The position numbers and the translations under genes were made by a program. The notes under the pieces are model-generated. The model was not told where the DNA came from and made no database searches. It saw only the letters and a program-made list of their open reading frames with translations. Shown here piece by piece: positions 6,747-15,247 of a stretch of 64,000 nt of DNA (position 1 is the stretch's first letter; the number at the start of each line of letters is the position of its first letter). The DNA comes from Desulfobacteraceae bacterium (lineage in GTDB: Bacteria; Desulfobacterota; Desulfobacteria; Desulfobacterales; UBA5616), in the NCBI GenBank assembly GCA_013791935.1, contig VMSV01000238.1, forward strand, positions 18,045 through 82,044. Direction: 5' to 3'.

Positions 6747-6860
6747 GTCTAAAGGTTTAGACTATTTCTAAAGCACCTTTTTTAGACCAGGGATCTGAAG
6801 AATGCCAAAATCAAATATTTTCAGGAAACACTGTATTTTTATGTAGGGAATCGCCCTACA
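6747..6860. promoter_or_regulatory. Operator-like palindromes before the main early operon
   Basis: GTCTAAA-GG-TTTAGAC at 6747-6762 is a perfect 7-base-arm palindrome; a looser copy of the same half sites (TCTAAA and TTTAGA) follows within 25 bases. A second palindrome, TGTAGGG-AATCG-CCCTACA at 6842-6860, sits 24 bases before the start of the 404-aa gene, and TGTAGGG recurs at about 6312. These are good places for binding by the two HTH proteins. Confidence 0.5.
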
Positions 6861-6883
6861 CACTTTTAACCCTGGGAGGAAGC

Positions 6884-8098
6884 ATGTCGAATTTGCCAGC
6901 AATACGAAATGACTCTATTAATCAAGCTCTTTCGAGCATTAAAGAGCTATCGCCGGAGGCCTATGGTGTCTTAGCGGCAGTTGTGAGCCAAAATGTTGTT
7001 GTTCTTGGAGAGGATGAAGCATTTACCTTGCGGGATAAAGACGGTGAGATCCGGGCTTTCAGGAAAAAATTAACCTTGTCCGCAAAAAATGGCGGTTTGA
7101 TTAAGCCGACCCATGATGGACCTCATGTGATATCGGCGCAGGGATATGAGATATGGGCTGAATCCTCCGGGACCTGTGTTATTTTCCCTAAAGAGGTTTT
7201 GGTGGGCAGCGCATTTCTACCCAATCCCTACGCCGAGCGTGATCCTCAAAACCGGCGTATCCTTGCCGTTCATGCCAGAGCTGTTGCTTTCCGGTTTTCT
7301 TCTGTCGGTATCCCGCAGGTAAGCGACTGGACGACAATTTTTGATACCCCTTCCTACAGACTGATTGATTTACTGGCCAAGGCCAAAAAGTTTCCCCAGG
7401 CCTTTCAGCTTCTTCCCCAAGGGATGACACCCAAAGAAGATGGAACATGGGCAAGTTACCCTTTTGATGAAAGCACAAGCCTTTTTGTGAATACTCAGCA
7501 CGAAGAAGCCCTTCAATGGTTTGCCCAGATCCTGAATCGTGAAAAAAAAGCCATGGACTTTGCTCAGACTTTCGCCAAAAGAAACGCCCTGAAACATTTA
7601 TCCGGCCTTCAGAAGGTCCCTGGCGGGGGTGCTGAGTGGACTATTAGCGTTCTTTGCTGGCGTCCGACTTCCGGTAACATCATTAAATGGGATGGGACCG
7701 AATACGCCAATCTTCAGAAGCGTATCGGAAACATGATTGATGGGGATGGAAAAGAGTTTGATCAGATCGAATATCACCACGGCAAAGAGGCTGTGAGCGA
7801 CGAACCAGGGTTCGAAGTTCATGAGGCTGAAACAGACCCGGAAGATCAAACACCCATTGATACCAAAAATGAACCTCCTGAAGCCGAGCCTGTTCTTGAA
7901 AAACAAAATGACCTGCCTGTTTTGTCCGAAGAAGACACCAAACTTATGATGCAGTTTTCACAACTGGAAAAGGACTTCCCGGATGAAACCGCCCAGGCCC
8001 TAAAAGAAATGAACATCCCTGGAAAACCAAAGCCCAATCAAATGAAGCTGGTCTTTAAAAAGGTCAATCAAATTGTTGACCAGGCAGGGGGTGAATAA
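6884..8098 (+). CDS. Phage early protein of unknown function, possibly recombination-related (404 aa)
   Basis: Strong GGGAGGA Shine-Dalgarno. Residues 1 to about 290 form one globular region, with a core run RRILAVHARAVAFRFSSVG and WTTIFDTPSYRLIDLLAKAK. An acidic linker follows (residues about 300-350) and then a short helical end (PNQMKLVFKKVNQIVDQAGG). I do not recognise a family. It is the first gene of a cluster with a Rad50-like ATPase, a UvrD helicase and SSB, where phages often place a single-strand annealing protein of the RecT or Erf kind, and a globular domain plus acidic linker would suit that; this is context only. Overlaps the next gene (TAATG). Confidence 0.75.
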   Translation: MSNLPAIRNDSINQALSSIKELSPEAYGVLAAVVSQNVVVLGEDEAFTLRDKDGEIRAFRKKLTLSAKNGGLIKPTHDGPHVISAQGYEIWAESSGTCVIFPKEVLVGSAFLPNPYAERDPQNRRILAVHARAVAFRFSSVGIPQVSDWTTIFDTPSYRLIDLLAKAKKFPQAFQLLPQGMTPKEDGTWASYPFDESTSLFVNTQHEEALQWFAQILNREKKAMDFAQTFAKRNALKHLSGLQKVPGGGAEWTISVLCWRPTSGNIIKWDGTEYANLQKRIGNMIDGDGKEFDQIEYHHGKEAVSDEPGFEVHEAETDPEDQTPIDTKNEPPEAEPVLEKQNDLPVLSEEDTKLMMQFSQLEKDFPDETAQALKEMNIPGKPKPNQMKLVFKKVNQIVDQAGGE

Positions 8099-9027
8099 TG
8101 CCGATCACCAGCATCATGGTCAAAAACTTCAAGGGGGCCACATTTGAACAACCCCTTGGGAAATTAAACCTTTTCATCGGTCCGAATGGTGCCGGGAAAT
8201 CCGCCCGGTCCGGCGCGATCCTTTTAACCCGGCTTGGCTTTGTTCCTGGATCATCAAAGGCGAACCCTGAAATATATTCCGCATACGCAGGCAATGCCAA
8301 AGATCAAATGTCTGTGGGTTTTACGGCAAACGGTCTTTCCTTTGAGCGGATTTTTATAAAGAAAAGAGGCGGTGCTGTCAGTCAGAAATTCACCATCGGA
8401 GGAAGCCACAACCAGACCAAAGAGGACTTTGCATCATATCTGAAGACCAAGGCCCCATCAATTTTTGACCTTGAAAATTTCTTTTCTCTTTCTGACCAGA
8501 AAAAAATTGATCTGATTTTTGCCATGTTCCCGCCTTCGGGAGACCCGGTAAAGCTCACGAACGAGATTGAAGATAAATCCGAAGAGGTAAAGAGAAAACA
8601 GAAGACCAGTACTGAGCTTGAAGGGATTGTCTCCCGCCTGACGAAAAGCAGAACCGAATTAAAGCTACCGGCCGGGAACCTTGCCAGTGTCAAAGAAGAG
8701 ATTTCCAAAATTGAGGAAGCCTTGGCCAATGCCAGGGCCGAGCTTACCAAAGTTGTAAAAGATCGGATTGAGTCCGAGGCAAAATTAAAAGCTGAAGCCG
8801 CAATACAACCCGCTATTGATTCCCTGGAAGCCACCCGCCAGCAAGCGGAATCCTCCTTGAAAGCCAAAACCGACCGAGCCGGTCTTATTCCCATGGCATC
8901 AACCGCCATTTCAAGCATTACTCGCATATTGGAAACCCTGAAAGGAGCTGGTTGCGATACTTGCGCGGCGGTAATGACTGCAAAGGCTGAATTTAAAAAG
9001 CATAAATCCCAGGAAATGAGGTTTTAA
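8098..9027 (+). CDS. Rad50/SbcC-like ATPase, N-terminal half (Walker A to zinc hook)
   Basis: 309 aa. Walker A GPNGAGKS at residues 28-35, an ABC-ATPase N-lobe to about 165, a coiled coil to about 270, then CDTC at 286-289, like the CxxC zinc hook at the tip of Rad50. It stops 20 residues later. The next gene starts 2 bases after this stop and holds the other half of the ATPase. SbcC/Rad50 proteins work with an SbcD/Mre11 nuclease on DNA ends; no such nuclease is seen here. It may be a natural two-gene form or a frameshifted gene; each half has its own start and intact motifs. Confidence 0.85.
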   Translation: MPITSIMVKNFKGATFEQPLGKLNLFIGPNGAGKSARSGAILLTRLGFVPGSSKANPEIYSAYAGNAKDQMSVGFTANGLSFERIFIKKRGGAVSQKFTIGGSHNQTKEDFASYLKTKAPSIFDLENFFSLSDQKKIDLIFAMFPPSGDPVKLTNEIEDKSEEVKRKQKTSTELEGIVSRLTKSRTELKLPAGNLASVKEEISKIEEALANARAELTKVVKDRIESEAKLKAEAAIQPAIDSLEATRQQAESSLKAKTDRAGLIPMASTAISSITRILETLKGAGCDTCAAVMTAKAEFKKHKSQEMRF

Positions 9028-9028
9028 A

Positions 9029-9598
9029 ATGGAACAGATGCTTACACAGCAAATCGAAGGACTCAGGGCCAAAAAAAAGGAACTTGAAGGCGTTGAAAAG
9101 CTTTTTATCAAAGCCCAGGGGATTGATGAAGAGATAGAAAAAAGCCGGTCCGAAATTTCGGATCTTGGCCCGGAAATTCAAGCCATTAAAGAAACCATAT
9201 CCGAATTGAAAGCCAAAAAACGGGAGTCCCTTTCAAAGACCATGGAGTCCTTGGCCGGTAAAATGAGCGAGGTCATGCCTGTGGGCAAAGCCCTGTTTGA
9301 TATTGACGAAGATGGAAAGGTTTTCATTGGAATACAGACCGAGGCTGGGGCCGTCCCTTACGCCGGGTTATCCGGGGGGCAGAAGGCGGCGTTTGATTCT
9401 GCCTTATCCTATGCCCTTCTTGGTGCCGGTGAAAAATTGATCATCATCGAGGCCGCTGAAATGGATTACACCCGGCTGATTGATACCCTGAAATCCATTG
9501 AGGAAAACGTGGATGATCAAACTCAGTATATCGTCAATACTTGGACCCGGCCCCGCCCCGGAGCTGTGTCTGAGAAATGGGTGGTGGTGACCCTATGA
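9029..9598 (+). CDS. Rad50/SbcC-like ATPase, C-terminal half (signature and Walker B)
   Basis: 189 aa. Coiled coil to about residue 75, ABC signature LSGGQ at 114-118, and a Walker B-like LIIIEAAEMD at 137-146 in which the usual first Asp is Glu. Closes the ATPase begun by the upstream gene; the two proteins must pair to build ATP sites. AGG-type ribosome site lies in the end of the upstream gene. The next gene's ATG overlaps its stop (ATGA). Confidence 0.85.
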   Translation: MEQMLTQQIEGLRAKKKELEGVEKLFIKAQGIDEEIEKSRSEISDLGPEIQAIKETISELKAKKRESLSKTMESLAGKMSEVMPVGKALFDIDEDGKVFIGIQTEAGAVPYAGLSGGQKAAFDSALSYALLGAGEKLIIIEAAEMDYTRLIDTLKSIEENVDDQTQYIVNTWTRPRPGAVSEKWVVVTL

Positions 9599-9780
9599 AA
9601 ATGCCATACGGAAAATTCAAGGGGCAAGATATTGATAAACTTCCTTCAGGATATTTGAAATGGGTTGCAGAGAATTTTGACGAAAGTAGAGGCCAGGGCA
9701 AGGCCATTTGCAAGGAAGCAGATGAGGAATATCAATTTCGAGAAAAAACAGGAACCCATTTTTATGAGGAAATGCCATGA
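9595..9780 (+). CDS. DUF3820-like small protein (61 aa)
   Basis: MPYGKFKGQDIDKLPSGYL, then KWVAENF, is the DUF3820 pattern (FGKYKG then LP-x2-YL-W), a small domain common in phages and often found near exonucleases or helicases. Start taken at 9595, where the ATG overlaps the previous stop; an earlier ATG lies inside that gene. Overlaps the helicase start by 4 bases. Confidence 0.8.
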   Translation: MKMPYGKFKGQDIDKLPSGYLKWVAENFDESRGQGKAICKEADEEYQFREKTGTHFYEEMP

Positions 9781-11513
9781 ACCTTGAAAATCTTGATTTA
9801 CAACAGCGCATAGCGGTTACCACCGACTCCAAAAAGGTCATGGTTATTGCCGGGGCAGGGAGTGGTAAAACGAGGGTCCTGACTTCCAGGGTCGAATATC
9901 TGATCCATGAAAAGAAGGTGAGCCCATTTGAAATCATGTGCTTTACCTTCACCCGGGCAGGCGCAAACGAAATGAAAACCCGGCTTGAGAAGTCCATCGG
10001 GAGCGATGTTTACAAACTCCACATCGGAACCATGCACAGCCTCGCTTTAAACTATATCCGGCGCTTTGGTGAAGTCCTGGGGATTCGGCCGGCGACCGTG
10101 ACCGTGTATAACGAATGGGAAAGTCAATTTCTCTTGAAAGAGGTTGCCAAGGATTTGGGCGTCTACAACGGCAAAGCGTGGAAAATCCCCAAAAAAGAAA
10201 TCGATGAGATATTCAACGATTATTATGCTGCGGGTATTGAGCCATGGGAGTCCCACAAGGCTTTCATTCTTTTTAAAGCCTTCCTTCAGCGGTGCCGGGA
10301 GAATAACGCCCTGACTTATGGAGGATTGATCCTTGGTTTTCGGATGCTGATTCCTGAGCTTAAAAAACGCCTGCATGTTCGGCATATCCTCATCGATGAG
10401 GTTCAAGATATCGACATGCTTCAGCATGACATTATTTCTCTGTTATCAGGGGCCTTTGATGCTTCGGTTTTCATGGTGGGTGATTTAAGCCAGTCCATTT
10501 TTGCATGGCGGGGGGCTGTCCCGGAATTCATGCTGGACCTGCAGACTCATTTTGACGTTCACAAACTCGAAACGAATTATCGATCTGTCTCCGGGATCGT
10601 TGAAGCCGCAAACCGCGTGATCCGGCATAATGAGATCCGGATACCCTTGGATATGAGGCCTACAAGAATCGGTGTCGGGGTTCAGGAACTTTATGACACT
10701 GATTCAGAAGCGGTCATAAAATTTATTCAAACTCTTATCCCCTATGCTGCAATCCAGCCAAAAGATATTACAATCCTTGCCCGGAATCACGTTTTATTAA
10801 AGCGCATTTCGTCCCTGATGGACGAACAGGAGATAAGGCACCAGTATGTAGGCCGGAAGTCTGACCTTGCCCATTCTGAGGGTTTAAGGCGGTTCATTGC
10901 CTTCTTTAAACTGCTTTTGAACAAACAGGATAATTTCAGCTTTCTTTTGATTAAAGATATCCTCGGTCTGGATAGGCAGCAATATGGCCAGATCAGAAAA
11001 AACGCTGTTGAAAGTGGCGTCAGTCATTTTGAAGCCTGGTTTAATTCTGATACCGGAGACTTTAAAAATTTGTTTTCGGCGGAGTATTCAGATTTCGACG
11101 AAATTATTGACGCGGTTGATTCCGCAACCTCATCCCCTGAAAATCAAGAAATCACCTCGTTTATCAGAGCCTCCGAAACCAGCGACTTAAAATCTTTCCT
11201 GGACTGGATAACCACATACGACATCAGCGACGAAGCAGCAGAAACCTTTGAAGGTATCCGCCTTATGACCATCCATGCGGCCAAGGGCCTTGAGTGGCCC
11301 GTGGTTATTCTTGCCGGGTGCAATGAAGGGCTTTTACCCTCCAAAAAGGCTGTTGGAAGCGGCCAAATTGAAGAAGAAAGAAGGCTTTTCTATGTGGCCA
11401 TGACCAGGGCCAGAGACAACCTTGTTTTGACGATCCGGCCAGAAAAAAAGGAAGCTGATTCCGGCAAGATTTATGAAAGCCCGGTGTCGAGATTTATCCA
11501 TGAATTATCTTGA
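9777..11513 (+). CDS. UvrD/PcrA-type superfamily 1A DNA helicase
   Basis: 578 aa, all SF1A motifs in order: Q motif (LDLQQRIAV), Walker A AGAGSGKT at residues 25-32, motif Ia FTFTRAGANEM, DEVQD at 207-211, motif III MVGDLSQSIFAWRG, motif IV ETNYRS, motif V LMTIHAAKGLEWP, motif VI FYVAMTRARDNL. Moves 3' to 5' on single-stranded DNA in known relatives. Shorter than cellular UvrD (about 720 aa), lacking the C-terminal tail. Likely serves phage replication or recombination together with the split Rad50-like protein. Confidence 0.95.
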   Translation: MNLENLDLQQRIAVTTDSKKVMVIAGAGSGKTRVLTSRVEYLIHEKKVSPFEIMCFTFTRAGANEMKTRLEKSIGSDVYKLHIGTMHSLALNYIRRFGEVLGIRPATVTVYNEWESQFLLKEVAKDLGVYNGKAWKIPKKEIDEIFNDYYAAGIEPWESHKAFILFKAFLQRCRENNALTYGGLILGFRMLIPELKKRLHVRHILIDEVQDIDMLQHDIISLLSGAFDASVFMVGDLSQSIFAWRGAVPEFMLDLQTHFDVHKLETNYRSVSGIVEAANRVIRHNEIRIPLDMRPTRIGVGVQELYDTDSEAVIKFIQTLIPYAAIQPKDITILARNHVLLKRISSLMDEQEIRHQYVGRKSDLAHSEGLRRFIAFFKLLLNKQDNFSFLLIKDILGLDRQQYGQIRKNAVESGVSHFEAWFNSDTGDFKNLFSAEYSDFDEIIDAVDSATSSPENQEITSFIRASETSDLKSFLDWITTYDISDEAAETFEGIRLMTIHAAKGLEWPVVILAGCNEGLLPSKKAVGSGQIEEERRLFYVAMTRARDNLVLTIRPEKKEADSGKIYESPVSRFIHELS

Positions 11514-11540
11514 ACGACTTTAAGTCAAAAGGATGAACAA

Positions 11541-11801
11541 GTGGCCTTTTATCGTTCACAAAAATACCATGTGTGGTTAAAAAAACAAGAATGCATTAGA
11601 TGCGGAAACCCGGATACTACACCGCACCATATTAAAGGGATAGGTCATCTTTCCGGGTGCGCTTTACGGGCTCCTGATTGGGCTCAAATGCCTCTTTGCA
11701 TCCCATGCCATGAAGAAGTCCAAAAAATGGTTCCGATTGAGCAATGGGAATGGGCGCTACGAACCCTTGGACAGGCTATCGAGCAGGGTGTTTTTAAATG
11801 A
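11541..11801 (+). CDS. HNH-type nuclease-like zinc protein (86 aa)
   Basis: GTG start with AAAGGATG upstream. Zinc-site pattern C-x2-C (ECIRCGNPD), the HHIKG segment, and PLCIPCHEEVQ form the layout of short phage HNH/DUF968 or NinG-like proteins: conserved HH, then C-x2-CH. Such proteins act on recombination or replication DNA in lambdoid phages. Placed between a helicase and the replication initiator. Confidence 0.7.
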   Translation: MAFYRSQKYHVWLKKQECIRCGNPDTTPHHIKGIGHLSGCALRAPDWAQMPLCIPCHEEVQKMVPIEQWEWALRTLGQAIEQGVFK

Positions 11802-11846
11802 ACCTATATCCTGAAACCATCCAGATGAAGCCGAAGGGTCTATGAT

Positions 11847-12635
11847 ATGGCAAGAAGCAGAATGATACGCCCTGAGTTTTTCGATGATGAAAAGCTCAGT
11901 GAGTGCTCACTGAGGGCTCGATTACTATTCATTGCATTGTGGGTGAATAGTGATGATTACGGTGTTGTGAAGGGAAATCCCGCATGGTTGAGAGCGCAAG
12001 CGTTCCCCTATGACAATGTGGGTCCGAAAGATATCCTGGAGGATTTGAAGTCCCTCCAAAAAATAAAGAGCATTGCTCCATTCACACATAGCGGTGAATC
12101 GTACTACTACATAAGGCATTGGAAAAAGTATCAAAAAGTAAACAGACCTTCCAAAGAAAATAGAAATCCCGCCCCCCCTCACGAACTACTCACTGAGCCT
12201 TCACTGAGCCCTCACGGAATACTCATTGACCAAACAGAAACAGAAACAGAAACAGAAACAGAAACAGAAACTGAAACAGAATATGATTGCTCGGAGCTGA
12301 AAAACAACTCCGAGCCGGAACCAGTTCTCCCTGTCATTGAAATTCCCCTAATTCCAAAGCATGGAACATATCAGATTTTTCGAAAAGACATCGACGAATG
12401 GGAAAAAGATTTTCCGGGTATAGATGTCCATCAGTCCCTGAGAAATTTGAAACAATGGAATCTCTCAAGCCCCAACAGGAGAAAGACCAAAGCTGGTATC
12501 AGAAAGCACATTACCGGTTGGCTTGCCCGTGATCAGGATAACTCCAAGTGCCAAAAAAGGGGATCGTTGTTGGAAAATAACATGCAGGCGGCGGTAGAGG
12601 CGGAAAGGTTGTTATTTGGCCATGAACCAGAATGA
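11847..12635 (+). CDS. Phage replication initiator (O/DnaD-like winged helix protein)
   Basis: 262 aa. N-terminal winged-helix region (RMIRPEFFDDEKLSECSLRA, WVNSDDYGVVKGNP, YIRHWKKYQKVNRPS) is that of phage replisome organisers. Eight Thr-Glu pairs, encoded by a hexamer repeat, separate it from a C-terminal segment (HQSLRNLKQWNLSSPNRRK, HITGWLARDQD) also typical of these proteins. It would bind the origin and bring in the host helicase through the next gene. The middle of the gene holds iteron-like repeats, as lambda O does. Confidence 0.85.
   Translation: MARSRMIRPEFFDDEKLSECSLRARLLFIALWVNSDDYGVVKGNPAWLRAQAFPYDNVGPKDILEDLKSLQKIKSIAPFTHSGESYYYIRHWKKYQKVNRPSKENRNPAPPHELLTEPSLSPHGILIDQTETETETETETETETEYDCSELKNNSEPEPVLPVIEIPLIPKHGTYQIFRKDIDEWEKDFPGIDVHQSLRNLKQWNLSSPNRRKTKAGIRKHITGWLARDQDNSKCQKRGSLLENNMQAAVEAERLLFGHEPE
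12189..12281 (+). other. Candidate replication origin inside the initiator gene
   Basis: Two 11-bp direct repeats, CTCACTGAGCC (12189-12199) and TTCACTGAGCC (12200-12210), plus a partial third, are followed by eight A-rich hexamers (ACAGAA type, 12234-12281). The core TCACTGAG also occurs as a palindrome at 11895-11914 near the start of the gene. Iterons next to an easily melted repeat inside the initiator gene match the lambda O/ori plan. Confidence 0.5.
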
Positions 12636-13131
12636 TTTTAAAAAGTTTTCCCATGATATCGTTTTGCTGGCTGAAGTCCACGGGAAAACGGTTACCGCTG
12701 GTATGGTCGGGATCTATTTCAAAGTTCTGGAAGAATATAACACCGAAGCCGTCAACATGGCCATGACAGTCGCAGTTAAGACCCTGAAGTTTTTTCCAAA
12801 GCCTGCGGAGCTTATTGAAATCATCGAAAGCAAAAACCAGACTTTGAACATTGAGGATCGTGCGCTCATGGTCTCAACTCGGATCATCTCTCACATGCGG
12901 GCCTATGGCGGGACAAAGCTTCCTGATTTGGAAGATGATCCCATTGCCAGGGATTTAATGACCAGAAGATGGCCGTATCTGAACTTTGCAAGCTCTGTTT
13001 TGGAGTCAGAATTGAAGTGGTGGCAGAAGGAGTTCATGGAGGCATACAGGGTTTTTTCAGAAACGAGCCTTCAGATCACAAGTGAATCTCAAAAATTAAA
13101 ACAAATCGTGGACGGAATTTTCGGAGGATAA
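12622..13131 (+). CDS. Helicase-loader-like replication protein
   Basis: 169 aa from the ATG at 12622; a TTG six bases earlier is possible. N-terminal helical domain with [20 protein letters not shown] and then [16 protein letters not shown] matches the N-domain of phage G39P-type helicase loaders/inhibitors (the FFPKPAE segment is typical). Follows and slightly overlaps the initiator gene, the normal partner order: initiator then loader. The phage would rely on the host replicative helicase and polymerase, neither of which it encodes. Confidence 0.7.
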   Translation: MNQNDFKKFSHDIVLLAEVHGKTVTAGMVGIYFKVLEEYNTEAVNMAMTVAVKTLKFFPKPAELIEIIESKNQTLNIEDRALMVSTRIISHMRAYGGTKLPDLEDDPIARDLMTRRWPYLNFASSVLESELKWWQKEFMEAYRVFSETSLQITSESQKLKQIVDGIFGG

Positions 13132-13132
13132 A

Positions 13133-13552
13133 ATGTCAGGAGTAAACAAAGCAATAATTTTGGGGCGATTGGGGAAAGATCCTGAAGTCAGATATACCCA
13201 GGATGGACGTGCCATCGCAAATTTCAGTGTAGCCACATCGGAAGAATGGAAAGATAAGTCCACCGGTGAGAAAATGGAGCGAACCGAATGGCATCGGATT
13301 GTTGCGTTCAATAAACTCGGGGAAATCTGTGGTGAATATCTGTCTAAGGGTTCGCAGGTATATCTGGAAGGCAAGATCCAAACCCGCGAATGGACCGACA
13401 AGGACGGCAACAAGAGATATACCACGGAGATTGTGGCTTCATCGATTCAATTCATCGGTTCAAGGTCTGAAGGCCAGGGATCATCGGAGAGAGGAAACCA
13501 CGATCAAGGGCAATCTTATTCAGACATGCCGGATGATGATATCCCGTTTTGA
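13133..13552 (+). CDS. ssb: Single-stranded DNA-binding protein
   Basis: 139 aa. OB fold typical of bacterial SSB ([38 protein letters not shown]), a short Gly/Ser/Gln linker and the acidic tip DDDIPF that binds partner enzymes such as helicases and nucleases. Starts 1 base after the previous stop with GGAGG. Confidence 0.97.
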   Translation: MSGVNKAIILGRLGKDPEVRYTQDGRAIANFSVATSEEWKDKSTGEKMERTEWHRIVAFNKLGEICGEYLSKGSQVYLEGKIQTREWTDKDGNKRYTTEIVASSIQFIGSRSEGQGSSERGNHDQGQSYSDMPDDDIPF

Positions 13553-13567
13553 GAAGGAGGTGAAAAA

Positions 13568-13987
13568 GTGATTCGAATAGGCATTGATCCTGATTTGGAA
13601 AAAAACGGTTATGCGCTCATGGTGAATGATAAAATAGTGGCCTTGGATAATCTTCCATTCTTCGATCTGTGTGAACGGCTCAGAGTTCACAACCAGAAGT
13701 CAAATCGGCTCATGGTTGTCATCGAGGGCGGTTGGATCATTAAAAAATCCAACTGGCACGAGGCTCAGGGGCGGGGCATGGCGGAGCGGATAGCAAAGAA
13801 CGTCGGAGAGAACCACGGAGCCGGGAAATTGATCGTTGAATGGTGTAAGCGCATGAATATCCCGCATGAGATCGTGAAGCCCAAGGGAAAATTAGATTCA
13901 GATCATTTTAAAAAAATGACCGGATGGAACGGTAGGACAAACCAGGAGCAGCGAGACGCTGCAATGCTGATCTGGGGGAGGCAATAA
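13568..13987 (+). CDS. RuvC-like Holliday junction resolvase
   Basis: 139 aa, GTG start with AGGAGGTG. RNase-H-like fold with acidic residues in the right places: D7 in RIGIDPDL, E53 in VVIEGG, D130 in EQRDAAMLIWG. Resolves recombination or replication branches and clears DNA for packaging. Shorter than cellular RuvC (about 170 aa), as phage versions often are. Overlaps the next gene (TAATG). Confidence 0.82.
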   Translation: MIRIGIDPDLEKNGYALMVNDKIVALDNLPFFDLCERLRVHNQKSNRLMVVIEGGWIIKKSNWHEAQGRGMAERIAKNVGENHGAGKLIVEWCKRMNIPHEIVKPKGKLDSDHFKKMTGWNGRTNQEQRDAAMLIWGRQ

Positions 13988-14448
13988 TGGCAAACCGAGA
14001 AGCGTGCGAACTGTATATCGAGCAAGAAATCAAAGAAGGCTTGGCAGAGGGGAAAAAGCCCCATTCCATCGGCAAAGACTTGTCTGCGTGGGTTGGGAAG
14101 ATGTTTGAAGTGAATATCAGCCCAAGAACTCTTGAAACGAGGGCCAGGCGAATAAAGAAGGTCACTTCAAATGGAGTGAAAAAATCAAAGCCAACTGAAA
14201 TCATTGAAAATCCAACCCCTGAAATTATTAAAAATCGGCATCCTCAAGGCGGCGGTGCAAGAGAAGGTGCCGGGAGACCCCCCGTCATTCCCCCCGTCGA
14301 AAAAGAGTATGTGAGAACAGATACCGAAGCAATGCAGATGGTAACAATCGCTATTTTACAGCTTGAGAGAATAAGGATCGAAGACCCTAAGCGGATCGAG
14401 GGCCTGAATAAAGTCAAATCATGGATAGAGGATCAATTAAAATTATAA
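13987..14448 (+). CDS. Hypothetical phage protein with N-terminal HTH-like region (153 aa)
   Basis: Residues 5-60 are helical and basic (PHSIGKDLSAWVGKMFEVNI, SPRTLETRARRIKK), resembling a DNA-binding helical domain. A GGGAREGAGRPPVIPP linker, of the type that precedes terminase or transposase domains, leads to a short C-terminal helix pair. Not recognised as a family. Located between the resolvase and the ParB-domain gene. Confidence 0.65.
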   Translation: MANREACELYIEQEIKEGLAEGKKPHSIGKDLSAWVGKMFEVNISPRTLETRARRIKKVTSNGVKKSKPTEIIENPTPEIIKNRHPQGGGAREGAGRPPVIPPVEKEYVRTDTEAMQMVTIAILQLERIRIEDPKRIEGLNKVKSWIEDQLKL

Positions 14449-14459
14449 CGGAGGCTAAA

Positions 14460-15233
14460 ATGACACAGAAAATTCAAGAGAGCAAAAATTATGGGATGTT
14501 TCAATTGCATGAGTTCAACCGGGATGTTTTCAATACTATAAAACTTGAGGTGTCCATGAAAAAACATGGATGGATAGATGCTTATCCGATGCACGTTACA
14601 AGAAATTATGATGGCAAACTGAAGATAAAAGAAGGACATCACAGGTTTGAAGCCGCCAAAAAGATAGGAATAGCAGTCAAATATGTGGTTTGCTCCGATA
14701 GCTCGACTCTTGCAGAATTGGTCGATTCAACAAGGGCATGGATCATGTTGGATCATTTGCGGTCAAAGACCAGATCAGGCAACCCCAATTATATCGCTAT
14801 CAAGGATTACTGTGATGAAACAGGCATCCCCGTGGGCTTATCAATATCGTTGATTGCTGGTCAAAACGCTGGATCATCCAACCACACAAAAGCTTTTAAG
14901 TTGGGAACCTTTAAGGTAGGTGACCCATTACATGCAAACCAGGTCAAGAATATTGTATTGCACATGAAAAAGATCGGTATCAGGTTCGCGTCAACCTCGC
15001 TTTTTATACAAGCCCTTTCAAAAGTCCTTCGAGTAGATGAATTTTCAATTATTCGGTTTAAAGAGAAAATCTCCGCCCATGCAACCCTTTTTGACAGGCA
15101 ACCAAATTTGCGAGGTTATTTAAACGCGATAGAATTGATTTACAACCGGCAAAGTAAAGAGAAGATCCCCCTTGCATTTTTAGCGGATGAAAAAAACAAA
15201 GAACGGCAGATTAATTTTGGAAGACGCGAATAA
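14460..15233 (+). CDS. ParB/sulfiredoxin-fold domain protein (257 aa)
   Basis: Start at 14460 has GGAGGC; the longer frame begins inside the previous gene. N-terminal ParB-type domain: LEVSMKKHGWIDAYPMHVTR, then IKEGHHRFEAAKKIGI, where GHHRFEAA is the ParB motif (GHRR-like). Later residues are helical (about 120-250) without a clear HTH. ParB-like domains in phages bind DNA, cleave it or hydrolyse CTP; which applies here cannot be told. Confidence 0.8.
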   Translation: MTQKIQESKNYGMFQLHEFNRDVFNTIKLEVSMKKHGWIDAYPMHVTRNYDGKLKIKEGHHRFEAAKKIGIAVKYVVCSDSSTLAELVDSTRAWIMLDHLRSKTRSGNPNYIAIKDYCDETGIPVGLSISLIAGQNAGSSNHTKAFKLGTFKVGDPLHANQVKNIVLHMKKIGIRFASTSLFIQALSKVLRVDEFSIIRFKEKISAHATLFDRQPNLRGYLNAIELIYNRQSKEKIPLAFLADEKNKERQINFGRRE

Positions 15234-15247
15234 AAGCGGGGGAAAGG

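Noticed and set aside
7188..8927. Long minus-strand ORFs opposite the early genes (and similar ones opposite the portal, scaffold, coiled-coil and giant genes)
   Set aside because: They are antisense shadows of well-supported genes; Ser/Leu/Phe-rich and without ribosome sites.
12234..12281. Hexamer repeat as a contingency (phase-variation) tract
   Set aside because: The unit is 6 bases, so gain or loss keeps the frame and cannot switch the gene off; kept only as an origin candidate and linker-length variant.
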